A DNA stretch of 64,000 nt from Sphingobacteriaceae bacterium (GCA_947463785.1 CANHRG010000003.1:248001-312000); one strand, 5' to 3'; shown: positions 35,467 to 46,693, counted from the stretch's first letter. Made by a program: numbers and translations. Notes: generated by a model from the letters alone, not told the origin.

Positions 35467-38259
35467 TTAAACAACCAGGTTAACTATGCGGCCTTTAACC
35501 ACAATAACCTTCTTCGGTGTTTGACCGTCTAGGTATTTCTGCACATCGGCATTATCCAAAACTGCTTTTTCAATTTCGGGCACTTCCATGCTTAGCGGGA
35601 GATTAAGATTCATGCGCATTTTGCCATTTACAGAAATTGGGTAAGCAAACTCATCTTCTACTAAATAATCTGGATTAAATTTTGGATAAGCTGCGTAACT
35701 GATGCTTCCCGGCTCATTCCCCAACAATGCCCATAACTCCTCGGTAATGTGAGGTGCATACGGCGAAAGCACAATGGTCAACTCTTGTAAAATCTGACGT
35801 TTGTTGCATTTCAAATCGGTGAGTTCATTGACACAAATCATGAAGCTGGAAACAGAGGTATTGAAAGAGAAACGATCAATGTCTTCTTCCACCTTTTTAA
35901 TGATTTTATGTAAGGATTTCAGTTCTGCTTTAGTTGGCGCCTCATCAGATACCGAAAAATTAAACTGCTCATCGTGGAACAGACGCCAGAATTTACGCAA
36001 GAACTTGAAAACACCTTCAATTCCATTGGTATTCCAGGGTTTACTTTGCTCCAGCGGACCCAAAAACATTTCGTACAAACGAAGCGTGTCGGCACCGTAA
36101 CGCTCTACCATGTCGTCCGGATTCACCACATTGAATTTGGATTTCGACATTTTCTCCACTTCGCTACCACATACGTATTTGCCGTTTTCAAGAATAAATT
36201 CCGCATTGGCAAAATCCGGTCGGAAGGCTTTGAATTTTTCGATATCAAGGATATCCTGCTCTACACTATTCACATCCACATGGATGGCTGTGGTTTTGTA
36301 CTGATCTTTAAAACCGTAAGAAACAAAGGTATTGGTGCCCTTTCCGGCTTCATCGATTAAGCGGTAAACAAAACTAGACCGCCCTTGAATCATTCCTTGA
36401 TTGATGAGTTTCTTGAAAGGTTCCTCGGCTTGTACATAGCCCAAATCTTTCAAAAACTTATTCCAAAAGCGGCTATACAGTAAGTGCCCGGTGGCATGCT
36501 CCGAACCACCAATGTACAAATCCACATCCTGCCAATAATTTATGGCTTCTTTAGACGCAAATTCACTAGTATTTTGCGCATCCATGTACCGGTACCAGTA
36601 CCAGCTAGAGCCTGCCCAACCCGGCATGGTGCTTAATTCGTATTCGTATTGATTTTGGTATTTCCAACTTTTAGCACGACCCAACGGCGGTTCTCCGTCT
36701 TCGGTTGGCAAGTATTTATCTACTTCAGGTAAAACCAAAGGCAACTCGGCTTCTTGGATTAAGTAGGGCAATCCATTTTTAAAATAAACAGGCACGGGCT
36801 CGCCCCAATAACGCTGACGCCCAAAAATGGCATCGCGTAAGCGGTAATTTACTTTTGCTTTTCCTTGGCCTTTTTCCTCCAGCTTAGCAATCAAGGCATC
36901 AACCGCTTCCTGATAGGTTTTACCGTTAATGAAATCAGAATTGATGTATCGGCCCTCTTTGGTTGGGTCAGCCTGTTGGTCTAAATCTTTCTGTGCATCA
37001 GAAATTGGGACAATAGGCAGGTTAAAATGTTTGGCGAATAACCAGTCACGCTGATCGCCGGAAGGTACACCCATTACTGCACCGGTTCCGTAACCAGCCA
37101 GTACATAGTCGGCAATCCAAATGGGAACCGGATTTCCGGTAAAAGGATGAACCGCATAAGCTCCAGTAAAAGCTCCCGAAACCGTTTTGGTATCGGCCAT
37201 ACGGTCGAGTTCTGATTTCATTTGCGTTTGCTCGATATATGCCTGAACGGCTGGCTGCTGATCGGGCGTGGTAATTTGCGAAACCAATTCATGTTCTGGA
37301 GCAAGCACCAAAAATGAAGCTCCGAAAATAGTATCTACACGGGTTGTGAAAACTTCAATAAAGTCTCCCGACTCCAAACTCCCAACTCCAAATTTAACCG
37401 AAGCCCCTACACTTTTACCAATCCAGTTGCGCTGCATTTCTTTGAGCGGTTCCGGCCAATCAATGGTATCTAATCCCTGTAGCAGTCGATCTGCATAAGC
37501 AGTGATTCGCATGCTCCACTGCATCATTTTCTTTTGCACTACCGGATGTCCACCACGTTCCGAAAATCCATCTTTCACCTCATCATTGGCCAATACCGTA
37601 CCTAAAGCCGGACACCAGTTTACCGTACTTTCTTTCAAGTAAGCCAAGCGATATTTCAACAGCACGTTTTGCTGCTCTTCTTCTGTGAATCGTTTCCATT
37701 CTTCTGCAGTGAAAGGACTTACATCCTCATCGCAAACAGCTTTTGTACCAGCTGTCCCCGAAGTTTGAAATGCTGCAATTAGCGTTTGTATAGATTCTGC
37801 ACGATCAGTGGTTACATTGTACCACGAATCGAAAAGTTGCATAAAAATCCACTGGGTCCAACGGTAATAGTCCGGATCACTGGTGCGCACCTCTCGACTC
37901 CAATCGTACGAAAAACCTAGATTATCTAATTGTTCGCGGTAGCGATTAATGTTGGTTTCTGTAGTTATTGCCGGATGCTGACCGGTTTGAATGGCGTATT
38001 GCTCTGCAGGTAAACCAAAGGAATCGTAACCCATGGGGTGCAAAACGTTGAAGCCTTTTAGTCGTTTATAACGTGAAAAGATATCGGATGCGATATAACC
38101 CAGCGGATGGCCCACATGCAAGCCTGCCCCGGAAGGGTAAGGAAACATGTCTAACACATAATATTTAGGTTTCGAGCTTTGTGTGTCGACTTTATACGTC
38201 TGCTTTTCTGCCCAATACTTTTGCCATCGTTGTTCTATATCGCGGTACTGATAATCCAT
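35467..38259 (-). CDS. leuS: Leucine-tRNA ligase
   Basis: The 930-residue class I synthetase charges tRNA-Leu. It has the HIGH-type motif HVGH (48-51, after PYPSGAGL), an editing domain (about 240-430, with [15 protein letters not shown]), WYWYRYMD near 550, the KMSKS motif in [16 protein letters not shown] near 704, and a C-terminal anticodon-binding helical domain. Length is normal for Bacteroidota. A TATTTTCG sequence (-7-like, one mismatch) lies 21 bases before the ATG. Confidence 0.97.
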   Translation of the reverse strand: MDYQYRDIEQRWQKYWAEKQTYKVDTQSSKPKYYVLDMFPYPSGAGLHVGHPLGYIASDIFSRYKRLKGFNVLHPMGYDSFGLPAEQYAIQTGQHPAITTETNINRYREQLDNLGFSYDWSREVRTSDPDYYRWTQWIFMQLFDSWYNVTTDRAESIQTLIAAFQTSGTAGTKAVCDEDVSPFTAEEWKRFTEEEQQNVLLKYRLAYLKESTVNWCPALGTVLANDEVKDGFSERGGHPVVQKKMMQWSMRITAYADRLLQGLDTIDWPEPLKEMQRNWIGKSVGASVKFGVGSLESGDFIEVFTTRVDTIFGASFLVLAPEHELVSQITTPDQQPAVQAYIEQTQMKSELDRMADTKTVSGAFTGAYAVHPFTGNPVPIWIADYVLAGYGTGAVMGVPSGDQRDWLFAKHFNLPIVPISDAQKDLDQQADPTKEGRYINSDFINGKTYQEAVDALIAKLEEKGQGKAKVNYRLRDAIFGRQRYWGEPVPVYFKNGLPYLIQEAELPLVLPEVDKYLPTEDGEPPLGRAKSWKYQNQYEYELSTMPGWAGSSWYWYRYMDAQNTSEFASKEAINYWQDVDLYIGGSEHATGHLLYSRFWNKFLKDLGYVQAEEPFKKLINQGMIQGRSSFVYRLIDEAGKGTNTFVSYGFKDQYKTTAIHVDVNSVEQDILDIEKFKAFRPDFANAEFILENGKYVCGSEVEKMSKSKFNVVNPDDMVERYGADTLRLYEMFLGPLEQSKPWNTNGIEGVFKFLRKFWRLFHDEQFNFSVSDEAPTKAELKSLHKIIKKVEEDIDRFSFNTSVSSFMICVNELTDLKCNKRQILQELTIVLSPYAPHITEELWALLGNEPGSISYAAYPKFNPDYLVEDEFAYPISVNGKMRMNLNLPLSMEVPEIEKAVLDNADVQKYLDGQTPKKVIVVKGRIVNLVV

Positions 38260-38364
38260 TTCGTATTCACGTTTAAACCGCGAAAATACGAAAATTGCCC
38301 GAAATTACTCCGTAGGACAAGAACCAAAGACCTTTTTAAAGTCTTATTCAAGCATCCACAGTAT

Positions 38365-39387
38365 TTAGTTTTTAGCCGATACATAAATAGCAGTAGCGAC
38401 AGAATTTGGGGTTTTTAGCAAAATCAATTGCTTATTTAACCAGTAACACGCTTCCGCCAGCTCTCGACCGGCAATGTATCGATTCCCATTGAAAGAAGTT
38501 ACAGCTGTTGCCCTTGAAGAGTTGTTTGATAGAACAAATGGCGCACCCTTCTCCCAAAAGGTAGCATGATTTTCTAAATCAGCGCCCTTGCTGTACCCAA
38601 CCAAATAGATATTACCTTGAGCATCAAGATCAATATCACTTAGGTTCATTTCGCTATTATTACCTAGTTTGAAGAATGTAATATTTTTCCAATACCCTGA
38701 CTCGTATAAATTAGTTGTTGAATTTTTTCGATCACCACATAGGTGTACAGAGCCAACATAGGCCTTAAATCCTGCTACTATATCATAAGATTCACCCAGA
38801 TCAATTTTTTGCCCACCAATAATCCATTGAACTGCATGACCATCACTTTTGCCAGCAACTCGAACAGAACCCGGAATTGAGACAAATCCGTATGCACTAC
38901 TAGTATTACTGGTAATATCTTCGAAAAAAATAGACTTATTGTCGAATTTCATTACAAAAGCATGTGTAGCAGGTTTTTGTAATGACCCTTTTTCACCATA
39001 TAATACTAGGTAATTGCTCCCTGATTCTTGGTAAAAAGCAAACCCATATATCTTTCCTGGATAATTGTCTTCTATTGAAATTCGCACCCCGTCTTCCCAA
39101 ATACAAGCCTTGTTATTGTAATTACCGCCCACATATATTTTACCATTGTATTTAATGATACTTGTTGCTTGAGATACTGCTGCAGTGCCATCTTCCAAGG
39201 GCACAAAAGTGCCATCTTTCCAATACGCTGCTGATTCAAATTTACCCGCAGGTGTGTAATCCCCAGCGATCAATACTTCTGCACTTGGGTCTACTGGCAC
39301 TGCATTAGGTTGGCTTTGATTTTTTTTACAAGAAAATAAACTTAGGCATACTAGTATACCGAAATGATATACGATTAGATTTTTCAT
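38365..39387 (-). CDS. Lipoprotein with seven repeats, probable beta-propeller
   Basis: The 340-residue protein has a lipoprotein signal (ILVCLSLFSC, lipid Cys20) and then seven related repeats of about 40-45 residues. Each pairs a segment like AAYWKDGTFVPLED, ACIWEDGVRISIED, GYWKNITFFKLGN or ATFWEKGAPFVLSN with one like IIKYNGKIYVGGNY or VTSFNGNRYIAGRE. This suits a seven-bladed beta-propeller on the cell surface or in the periplasm. The ligand is unknown. ATG at 39387 is preferred; another ATG two codons upstream is open. It is a single gene. Confidence 0.7.
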   Translation of the reverse strand: MKNLIVYHFGILVCLSLFSCKKNQSQPNAVPVDPSAEVLIAGDYTPAGKFESAAYWKDGTFVPLEDGTAAVSQATSIIKYNGKIYVGGNYNNKACIWEDGVRISIEDNYPGKIYGFAFYQESGSNYLVLYGEKGSLQKPATHAFVMKFDNKSIFFEDITSNTSSAYGFVSIPGSVRVAGKSDGHAVQWIIGGQKIDLGESYDIVAGFKAYVGSVHLCGDRKNSTTNLYESGYWKNITFFKLGNNSEMNLSDIDLDAQGNIYLVGYSKGADLENHATFWEKGAPFVLSNNSSRATAVTSFNGNRYIAGRELAEACYWLNKQLILLKTPNSVATAIYVSAKN

Positions 39388-39593
39388 AAGCATGTTATTA
39401 AAATAGTTCTACTCTAGTGTGAGATCAAAAATATTTCCAATAACGCTCTTAAAACTAAATATTCAGATGTTTGACAGAATAAGGGAGATGAAATAGCATA
39501 ATTACAAGACGAACGGAAAATACCGGTTTGAGGATCGTTTTAATGCAATTTTCTCATCCGAAATAATTATTTTCGTAGATCTAATCTCATTGC

Positions 39594-40469
39594 ATGGAAG
39601 TTTTGGAAAGAAACGTACCTCAAAAACAAAATAAAACCATTCGTTTTTCAACCGTTATCAGCATTTCGCTGGTTTTACTCATGGGCGGCTTGTTGAGTTT
39701 AATCTTAGTCCACTCCCGTAATCTTTCCAATTATGTGAAAGAGAATATTGTACTGAATATTATTGTTAATGAAGGGACCAAAGAATCGGCTATTCTGGAG
39801 TTGCAGTCGCAAATCAAAGCCAATCCTGAAGTGCTCAAAGTAGAATACATTAGCAAAGAACAAGCAGCCCGCAACCTCACCAAAGACCTCGGTGAAGATT
39901 TTGTAGAGTTTTTAGGGTACAACCCCCTGCTACCTTCTCTAGATGTTTACTTAAAAGCAGAATATGCAGATAATGCCAGCATAACCAAATTGGTAAAACG
40001 TTTGGAAAAGAAAGAGGTGGTAAAAGAGGTTGTGTATCAAAAATCGCTAATCGACTCCATTAACCGAAATGTGCGACTTATCAGTCTGAGCTTCCTTGGC
40101 TTCGGATTGATCTTATTGCTCATAGCCATCACGCTCATCAACAATACCATTCGCCTTGCCATCTATTCACAGCGTTTTCTGATTAAAAGCATGCAATTGG
40201 TTGGCGCAACCAAAGGTTTTATTCGTAAACCTTTCATCAAATACGGAATTGTTCATGGCTTAGTGGCCAGCTTAATCGCAATTGCTTTATTGATGGTAAT
40301 TATGTACTTCATTAAAAGTGAAGTGCCAGAATTAGGTGTTTTAAATGATTGGGCACAATTTGGCATGGTATTCTTTGGAATTATCGTGTCAGGAATTGTT
40401 ATATCTGGACTCAGTACTTGGTTTGCGGTCAGCAAATTCTTGCGATTGAAAATCTACGAACTGTACTAA
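39594..40469 (+). CDS. ftsX: Cell-division membrane protein FtsX
   Basis: The 291-residue protein has an N-terminal membrane segment (about 23-45), a periplasmic domain (about 46-165, with EVLKVEYISKEQAARNL) and three C-terminal membrane segments (from about 168). This is the FtsX layout. FtsX with FtsE controls cell-wall hydrolases at the septum. ftsE is not adjacent, as is common in Bacteroidota. DUF3098 follows after 9 bases. Confidence 0.93.
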   Translation: MEVLERNVPQKQNKTIRFSTVISISLVLLMGGLLSLILVHSRNLSNYVKENIVLNIIVNEGTKESAILELQSQIKANPEVLKVEYISKEQAARNLTKDLGEDFVEFLGYNPLLPSLDVYLKAEYADNASITKLVKRLEKKEVVKEVVYQKSLIDSINRNVRLISLSFLGFGLILLLIAITLINNTIRLAIYSQRFLIKSMQLVGATKGFIRKPFIKYGIVHGLVASLIAIALLMVIMYFIKSEVPELGVLNDWAQFGMVFFGIIVSGIVISGLSTWFAVSKFLRLKIYELY

Positions 40470-40478
40470 TAGCTTACT

Positions 40479-40706
40479 ATGTCATCATCAAAAAACAACC
40501 CTGAGAATTCTTCTAAAAACGATTTCATATTCGGTAAAGCGAATTACCAACTCATGCTATTAAGCATTGTGGTAGTCATCATTGGCTTTGCACTCATGAC
40601 CGGAACCACGGATATCTACGATTTCCGGAAAATTGTGTTGGCACCAATTGTAGTATTGATCGGTTTCGGCATCGGATTTTTTGCAATTCTTAAAAAGAAA
40701 TCATGA
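40479..40706 (+). CDS. DUF3098 family membrane protein
   Basis: The 75-residue protein has a Ser/Asn-rich start, then [21 protein letters not shown] and a second membrane segment (about 52-70) ending in KKKS. This is the DUF3098 family, which lies between ftsX and uppP across Bacteroidota. Function is unknown. Its stop overlaps the uppP start (ATGA). Confidence 0.9.
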   Translation: MSSSKNNPENSSKNDFIFGKANYQLMLLSIVVVIIGFALMTGTTDIYDFRKIVLAPIVVLIGFGIGFFAILKKKS

Positions 40707-41500
40707 CATTTTTTGAAGCCATAGTTTTGGCTATCATTGAAGGAGTTACCGAATTCCTACCCATCTCCTCTACAGGTCATATCATTTTAGGATCGAGCCT
40801 CTTGGGCATGGATCCCAGTCAGCCGTTCTTGAAACTGTTTACAGTTGCCATTCAATTTGGCGCCATACTATCGGTAGTTGTGCTGTATTTTAAACGCTTT
40901 TTTCAACGTTTAGATTTTTACTTCAAGCTAGTGGTAGCCTTTATCCCCGCTGTGGTTTTCGGATTGCTGTTCAGCGATAAAATAGATCAGTTACTAGAAA
41001 GTCCGCTTGGTGTGGCTTGTGCTTTGCTACTCGGCGGTATCGTGTTACTCTTTGTTGATCGATGGTTCAACAAACCTGAAGTAGATGAAGTAGCAGATAT
41101 TTCTTACTCAACTGCTTTGAAAATTGGCTTGTTTCAGTGTTTATCAATGATTCCAGGAACTTCCCGTTCTGCAGCAACTATTGTGGGCGGTATGAGTCAG
41201 CAATTATCACGGAAAGTAGCCGCCGAGTTTTCCTTCTTTTTAGCGGTGCCGACCATGTTAGGTGCCACCGTAAAAAAACTGTACGACTTTTATAAAGACG
41301 GCTACATCATTAGCTCGGAAGAGCTACAATTATTAGCTGTTGGCAATTTGGTTGCTTTTATCGTGGCTATGCTCGCCATCCGTTTCTTCATTACTTTTTT
41401 ACAAAAAAGAGGATTTCAATTGTTCGGATGGTACCGTATTGCCGTGGGTCTGGTCATTCTAATTCTGCTGTTAAGCGGACATACTTTAAGCGTGGTTTAA
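40703..41500 (+). CDS. uppP: Undecaprenyl-diphosphatase
   Basis: The 265-residue inner-membrane enzyme recycles the undecaprenyl carrier lipid for cell-wall synthesis. It has [14 protein letters not shown] (13-26) and [13 protein letters not shown] near 153, the two active-site motifs, and about seven membrane segments. truB follows after 6 bases. Confidence 0.96.
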   Translation: MTFFEAIVLAIIEGVTEFLPISSTGHIILGSSLLGMDPSQPFLKLFTVAIQFGAILSVVVLYFKRFFQRLDFYFKLVVAFIPAVVFGLLFSDKIDQLLESPLGVACALLLGGIVLLFVDRWFNKPEVDEVADISYSTALKIGLFQCLSMIPGTSRSAATIVGGMSQQLSRKVAAEFSFFLAVPTMLGATVKKLYDFYKDGYIISSEELQLLAVGNLVAFIVAMLAIRFFITFLQKRGFQLFGWYRIAVGLVILILLLSGHTLSVV

Positions 41501-41506
41501 CACCTA

Positions 41507-42214
41507 ATGGAAAACCAAAAATTCCCTGATTTTAATTTTGCCGAAGGCCAGATGCTCCTTATCAATAAGCCCTACCACTGGACCAGCTTTGACGTGGTGG
41601 GTAAAATCAGAAATAGTTTAAAACCTCTAAAACTCAAAGTCGGCCACGCCGGAACACTCGATCCACTAGCAACGGGTTTACTCATTATCTGCACCGGCAA
41701 ACTCACCAAAAAGATTGACGAATTTCAGGCTCAGGACAAAGAATATACGGGCACGTTTACTTTGGGAGCTACAACTCCATCTTTCGATTTGGAAACTGAG
41801 CCAGGAAATCAACTTCCTACAGATCACCTCACTGAAGAGCAAATTAAAACAGCCTGCCTACCTTTTATAGGTGCCATTGAACAATTGCCACCGGCTCACT
41901 CTGCAGTAAAGGTAGATGGAGAACGACTTTACCTGAAGGCACGTCGTGGTGACGAAGTAGCATTAAAGCCTCGGCAGGTACACATTTCAACATTTGAAAT
42001 TACCCGGATTGAATTACCCGAAGTCGATTTCAGGGTTGTGTGCAGCAAGGGAACGTACATTCGATCATTGGCCAATGATTTTGGACAAGAATTGGGCTGT
42101 GGCGCATACTTATCAAAACTTTGTCGCACACGTAGCGGCGATTATCGGTTGGAGAATGCTTTTGAGGTAATGGAACTGGTCAATCATATTCGAATGCTAA
42201 AAGAAACCGGATGA
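41507..42214 (+). CDS. truB: tRNA pseudouridine(55) synthase
   Basis: The 235-residue enzyme forms pseudouridine 55 in the T loop of tRNAs. It has GHAGTLDPLATGLLII (47-62, catalytic Asp52), PPAHSAVKVDGERLYLKAR near 126 and KGTYIRSLANDFGQELG near 182. It lacks the C-terminal PUA domain, so it is the short form common in Bacteroidota. ribF begins 19 bases downstream. Confidence 0.95.
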   Translation: MENQKFPDFNFAEGQMLLINKPYHWTSFDVVGKIRNSLKPLKLKVGHAGTLDPLATGLLIICTGKLTKKIDEFQAQDKEYTGTFTLGATTPSFDLETEPGNQLPTDHLTEEQIKTACLPFIGAIEQLPPAHSAVKVDGERLYLKARRGDEVALKPRQVHISTFEITRIELPEVDFRVVCSKGTYIRSLANDFGQELGCGAYLSKLCRTRSGDYRLENAFEVMELVNHIRMLKETG

Positions 42215-42220
42215 ATCGTG

Positions 42221-42228
42221 TAATTTTG
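42221..42228 (+). promoter_or_regulatory. -7 promoter box before ribF
   Basis: TAATTTTG matches TAnnTTTG and lies 5 bases before the ribF ATG. If used, it would give an internal, nearly leaderless transcript inside the ftsX-ribF series. No -33 TTG was found. Confidence 0.35.
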
Positions 42229-42233
42229 AAGCG

Positions 42234-43163
42234 ATGAAAACCTACTCCGATATCCATGAGTTTAAACCCGTTAAAAATGCTGTCGTTACCATCGGCACGT
42301 TCGATGGGGTACATATCGGACATCAGCAAATTATTGCCCGACTTAAAGAATCGGCTGCCGAATTGGATGGAGAAACGGTTATTCTTACTTTTTTTCCACA
42401 TCCGCGGATGATTTTACATCCGGAAGATCAAAACCTGAAGCTGATTACAACCATCCAGGAAAAAACAGCACTGTTGGAAAACTTAGGTGTCGATCATTTG
42501 ATTATCACACCATTTACCCGCGATTTCTCCAATTTATCTGCTGACGAATACATCAAACAAATCCTCGTAGAAAAAATTGGTATCCGTAAAATCATCATTG
42601 GTTACGATCACCGCTTTGGTAAAAATCGCGAAGGAAGTGTAGCCGATTTGAACAGGCTAGCTTCTGTATTCAACTTTGAGGTGGAAGTTATTCCTGAACA
42701 AGATATTCGTGAAGTGGCCGTTAGTTCCACGAAAATCCGAGAAGCGGTGTTAAGCGGCAACGTGGCTACGGCTCAAGAATTTTTAGGACATCCGTTTTCG
42801 TTAAATGGCAAAGTAATTCGGGGCGATCAAATTGGACGCAAAATGGGTTACCCTACAGCCAATTTATTTGTGGAAGAACCGTATAAATTGATCCCATCAG
42901 ATGGCATCTATGCTGTAAACGTACTCGTTAACGGTGAAACATTTGGAGGAATGGCTTATATCGGCCACCGCCCAACCGTAAATGGTATGAGCAGAAATAT
43001 TGAGGTGAATATTTTCAATTTTGATCAGGAGATTTACGGTCAAAAAATTCAACTGGACTTTTTAGCCTACATCCGTGGAGATCAAAAATTCAATAGCCTC
43101 GAAGAGCTTCAAGCACAACTTGGCAAAGACCAAGAAGCTGCATTAGCAATCTTAAAATCGTAA
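42234..43163 (+). CDS. ribF: Bifunctional riboflavin kinase/FAD synthetase
   Basis: The 309-residue enzyme converts riboflavin to FMN and FAD. The N-terminal adenylyltransferase part has TIGTFDGVHIGHQQII (20-35), and GYDHRFGKNREG lies near 123. The C-terminal kinase part has KVIRGDQIGRKMGYPTANL near 198 and GIYAVNV near 223. It ends the ftsX series, its 3' end overlapping the convergent LysE gene by 12 bases. Confidence 0.95.
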   Translation: MKTYSDIHEFKPVKNAVVTIGTFDGVHIGHQQIIARLKESAAELDGETVILTFFPHPRMILHPEDQNLKLITTIQEKTALLENLGVDHLIITPFTRDFSNLSADEYIKQILVEKIGIRKIIIGYDHRFGKNREGSVADLNRLASVFNFEVEVIPEQDIREVAVSSTKIREAVLSGNVATAQEFLGHPFSLNGKVIRGDQIGRKMGYPTANLFVEEPYKLIPSDGIYAVNVLVNGETFGGMAYIGHRPTVNGMSRNIEVNIFNFDQEIYGQKIQLDFLAYIRGDQKFNSLEELQAQLGKDQEAALAILKS

Positions 43164-43763
43164 AGCAAGTTTGACGATATAGTAGAACGCCAGAACGAAA
43201 AGTAAAATGGCGATACTCCGGTTGATGAGGTGGCTGCTCAAAGAAAACTTGTTCTGGATGTAGCGGGCAAAATGGGCAAAGCCATACAAACACAAAAACG
43301 AACCAACAGCCGAACCAATACTGAAAATAAGTAAAGCTGTATTGCCGGTTAAAATCCACCCTTTACTAATCACGTAGGTTCCGCCAATGAGCCAAAAAGG
43401 CAACTGCATGGGATTCACAAAACCTAAAAGAATACCGAGTTTAATGCTATCGCGACGAGAAAAATCTTCTTTTGGTGCTTGCTTATGATTTTTCCAGGTA
43501 ATGGTTCCCATGGTCAAAAAAACGACAATCAACACCCAGTCTAAAATGTTCAACAAATTTGCCTGACCACTAAACCACTCGGCAAATTTCATGATGCAAA
43601 ACGTAAAGATGAGTTCAACAAGAGAGAAGGCAATTAGAAAATACCAAACCTGCCTCATGCCTCGATTAATGGCCAATTTCACCACAGTTAGGTTAATGTT
43701 TCCCAAGGGCACATAACCAATGAAATTCATTAAAAAACCAATAAGAAACGTTAAAATCAGCAT
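43152..43763 (-). CDS. LysE family amino-acid exporter
   Basis: The 203-residue inner-membrane protein has six membrane segments and the LysE opening (FLMNFIGYVPLGNINLTVVKLAINRG, split over 10-35, with the PLGN motif). Members export lysine, arginine, threonine or other small solutes. The substrate here is unknown. It is downstream of uvrA by 31 bases in the reverse sense, upstream of nothing obvious, and likely independent. Confidence 0.82.
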   Translation of the reverse strand: MLILTFLIGFLMNFIGYVPLGNINLTVVKLAINRGMRQVWYFLIAFSLVELIFTFCIMKFAEWFSGQANLLNILDWVLIVVFLTMGTITWKNHKQAPKEDFSRRDSIKLGILLGFVNPMQLPFWLIGGTYVISKGWILTGNTALLIFSIGSAVGSFLCLYGFAHFARYIQNKFSLSSHLINRSIAILLFVLAFYYIVKLALRF

Positions 43764-43794
43764 TCAGATTTAGATTTCAGAACCACAATGATAC

Positions 43795-46602
43795 TTATTT
43801 TTGAGAAAACCGTTCCCTGAGGTATTGCCCCGTGTGAGAATCACTATGTTTGATCAGGTCTTCGGGTGTTCCTTCAAATACCAAATTGCCACCTTTTTCT
43901 CCACCCTCCGGACCAATGTCAATTACCCAATCGGCACATTTAATCACATCCATGTTGTGCTCAATCACCAAAATTGAGTTGCCTTGGTTAATTAAAGCAT
44001 CAAAAGATTTCAATAATTTTTTAATGTCGTGAAAATGAAGCCCGGTTGTAGGTTCATCAAAAATGAATAAGGTCTGCTTTGCCTGGTTGCCTTTCACCAA
44101 AAAAGAAGCCAGCTTGATGCGTTGTGCTTCTCCCCCAGATAAAGTGTTTGAAGATTGGCCCAAATGCACATAGCCCAATCCCACATCTGCCAAAGGTTGT
44201 AAGCGAGCTATAATTTTAGGTTCATCTACAAAAAAATTCAGGGCCTCGTCTATAGTCATCTCCAACAAATCGGCCACATTTTTATCCCGGTAGGTGATGT
44301 CCAATACGTGTTGTTTAAAGCGTTTACCGCCACAAGATTCACAAGGCAAATAGATATCGGCCATAAACTGCATCTCTACTTTCACTTCTCCTTCACCCTG
44401 ACACACATCGCAGCGACCACCCTCCACATTGAACGAAAACGCAGAAGGCTTGAGTCCGGCAGCTTTGGCCGCAGGCTGCGAAGCCATCAGATTTCGGATT
44501 TCATCCCAAGCCTTTACATAGGTTACCGGATTGGAGCGTGAGGAACGGCCAATAGGGTTTTGATCAACCAATTCCACTTGCGCAATTTTTTCAAAATCGC
44601 CGGCAAGAGCATCGTAAACACCGGTTTGCTCACCCGAATAATTTCCAATTGCTTTTTGAATGGCAGGCTGTAAAATTCGTTTTACCAAAGATGTCTTCCC
44701 CGATCCGGAAACACCGGTTACGCAAGTCAACACATGCAAGGGGAATTTCACATCGATATTCTTCAGATTATTTTCCCGAGCACCTTTTACCTCCACAAAA
44801 TCACTCCATTTACGACGCTGTTTAGGCACTTCAATTTCTTCTTCACCGCTAAGGTATTGCCCGGTTAAACTTTTCGAATTTTTTAAAATTTCAGCGAAGG
44901 TACCGGCAAATACCAGCTCTCCACCATGCGTTCCGGCATACGGGCCAATGTCCAAAATATGATCGGCAGCCTTCATCATTTCTTCTTCGTGCTCCACCAC
45001 CAAAACGGTGTTGCCCACATCACGTAACGATTTTAATACCCCTACCAAACGATTGGTATCACGGGGGTGAAGCCCAATACTTGGCTCATCGAGCACATAA
45101 ACAGACCCTACCAATGAACTTCCCAAAGAAGTAGCTAGGTTAATTCGCTGCGACTCTCCGCCCGAAAGTGTGTTCGACAAGCGGTTTAAGGTCAGGTAAC
45201 TCAACCCTACATCATTTAAAAACTGAATTCGGTTCGTGATCTCCATCAACAAACGTTTGGCTATTTGCTGATCGTGAGCGTCTAATTCTAAATTTTTGAA
45301 AAAGCTTAAAGCCTGATCCAAGGGCATCAAAACCACATCGGTGATTGATTTATCAGCAATCTTAACATACGCTGCGTCTGGTCGCAAACGGCTGCCCTTG
45401 CAATCGGGGCAATTGGTTTTTCCGCGGTACCGCGATAACATAACCCGATACTGAATTTTATAGGTTTGCTCTTCTAAATACTTAAAAAACTCGTTAAGAC
45501 CATTAAAATATGGGTTACCCGACCAAATTAGTTGTTGCTGTTCGGCGCTCAGCTGATTATAGGGCCGATGTATCGGGAAATCGAATTTGATGGCATTTTT
45601 TATTAGCTGATCGAGCCATTCACGCATTTTTTCACCACGCCAAGGAGCAATGGCTCCATCGTATACCGATTTGCTTTTATCCGGAATAACCAAATCTTCA
45701 TCAATGCCCATTACTTTGCCATAACCTTCGCAACGTTTACAGGCACCGTATGGATTATTGAAACTGAAAAAATTGGGGCTGGGTTCCTCAAATTTTAAGC
45801 CATCGGCTTCAAATCGATCGCAGAACACATGTGTATTGCCATTTTCTTCCAAAATGCAATCTCCCTTACCCTCGAAAAATGCCGTTTGTACCGAATCAGC
45901 CATTCGACTGAGGGTCTCATCTTCATTATTCACAGTTATACGGTCAATCACAATTTGAACACTTTTTTCATCCTGGAGCTTTTCATTAAGAATCGCTTTA
46001 TCCTCCAGCAAATCTTCAATTTTACACAGCTTCCCTCGGTAAACTACCCGTAAAAATCCTTTTTGGAGCAATACGGCCAGCTCTTCTTTCAAGCTGCGAT
46101 TATTGTGCGGATGTAGCGGGCACAAAACGGTTACGCTGGTATCGGCCGGCAAAGCACAAAAAAAGTTCACTACGCTACTTACTGTATCTTTTTTAACCAC
46201 CGTTCCCGTTACCGGGGATATGGTTTTGCCAATGCGTGAAAACAAGAGCTTCAGGTAATCGTAAATCTCGGTTGAAGTGCCCACGGTTGAACGCGGATTA
46301 CTGGTAATTACCTTCTGCTCAATGGCTATGGCCGGAGCAATCCCTTTGATGTAATCTACATCCGGTTTGTTCATCCGGCCCATAAACTGACGGGCATAGG
46401 CAGAAAGACTTTCTACATAACGGCGCTGCCCTTCGGCGTAAAGGGTATCAAAGGCCAAGGAAGATTTGCCTGAACCCGACATTCCGGTGATGACCACCAA
46501 TTGATTTTTAGGAATGGCCACATCCACATTTTTCAAATTATGGACCCGAGCACCTTTAATCAGGATGTATTTTTTAGGGTCTTTTTCTTCAACTGAACTC
46601 AT
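43795..46602 (-). CDS. uvrA: Excinuclease ABC subunit A
   Basis: The 935-residue damage-recognition ATPase of nucleotide excision repair has two ABC modules. The first has Walker A GMSGSGKSSL near 39 and signature LSGGESQRI near 485. The second has Walker A GVSGSGKTSL near 632 and LSGGEAQRI near 825. Zinc-finger Cys pairs are CKRC and CPDC in the first half and CDVC and CESC in the second. Length is typical. A 169-base spacer separates it from the divergent sigma factor gene. Confidence 0.97.
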   Translation of the reverse strand: MSSVEEKDPKKYILIKGARVHNLKNVDVAIPKNQLVVITGMSGSGKSSLAFDTLYAEGQRRYVESLSAYARQFMGRMNKPDVDYIKGIAPAIAIEQKVITSNPRSTVGTSTEIYDYLKLLFSRIGKTISPVTGTVVKKDTVSSVVNFFCALPADTSVTVLCPLHPHNNRSLKEELAVLLQKGFLRVVYRGKLCKIEDLLEDKAILNEKLQDEKSVQIVIDRITVNNEDETLSRMADSVQTAFFEGKGDCILEENGNTHVFCDRFEADGLKFEEPSPNFFSFNNPYGACKRCEGYGKVMGIDEDLVIPDKSKSVYDGAIAPWRGEKMREWLDQLIKNAIKFDFPIHRPYNQLSAEQQQLIWSGNPYFNGLNEFFKYLEEQTYKIQYRVMLSRYRGKTNCPDCKGSRLRPDAAYVKIADKSITDVVLMPLDQALSFFKNLELDAHDQQIAKRLLMEITNRIQFLNDVGLSYLTLNRLSNTLSGGESQRINLATSLGSSLVGSVYVLDEPSIGLHPRDTNRLVGVLKSLRDVGNTVLVVEHEEEMMKAADHILDIGPYAGTHGGELVFAGTFAEILKNSKSLTGQYLSGEEEIEVPKQRRKWSDFVEVKGARENNLKNIDVKFPLHVLTCVTGVSGSGKTSLVKRILQPAIQKAIGNYSGEQTGVYDALAGDFEKIAQVELVDQNPIGRSSRSNPVTYVKAWDEIRNLMASQPAAKAAGLKPSAFSFNVEGGRCDVCQGEGEVKVEMQFMADIYLPCESCGGKRFKQHVLDITYRDKNVADLLEMTIDEALNFFVDEPKIIARLQPLADVGLGYVHLGQSSNTLSGGEAQRIKLASFLVKGNQAKQTLFIFDEPTTGLHFHDIKKLLKSFDALINQGNSILVIEHNMDVIKCADWVIDIGPEGGEKGGNLVFEGTPEDLIKHSDSHTGQYLRERFSQK

Positions 46603-46693
46603 CTAATTTCCTAAAAACAGGTTAGTACAAAAACACCGAAAACCATTCGTCGGCATATAGTGCATTTCGTCTGCTAAAATACGTCTATCGTCG

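Noticed and set aside
38300-38345. Possible terminator after the propeller lipoprotein gene
   Set aside because: The best stem (AAGAC/GTCTT) is only five base pairs and has no T-run on the correct strand.
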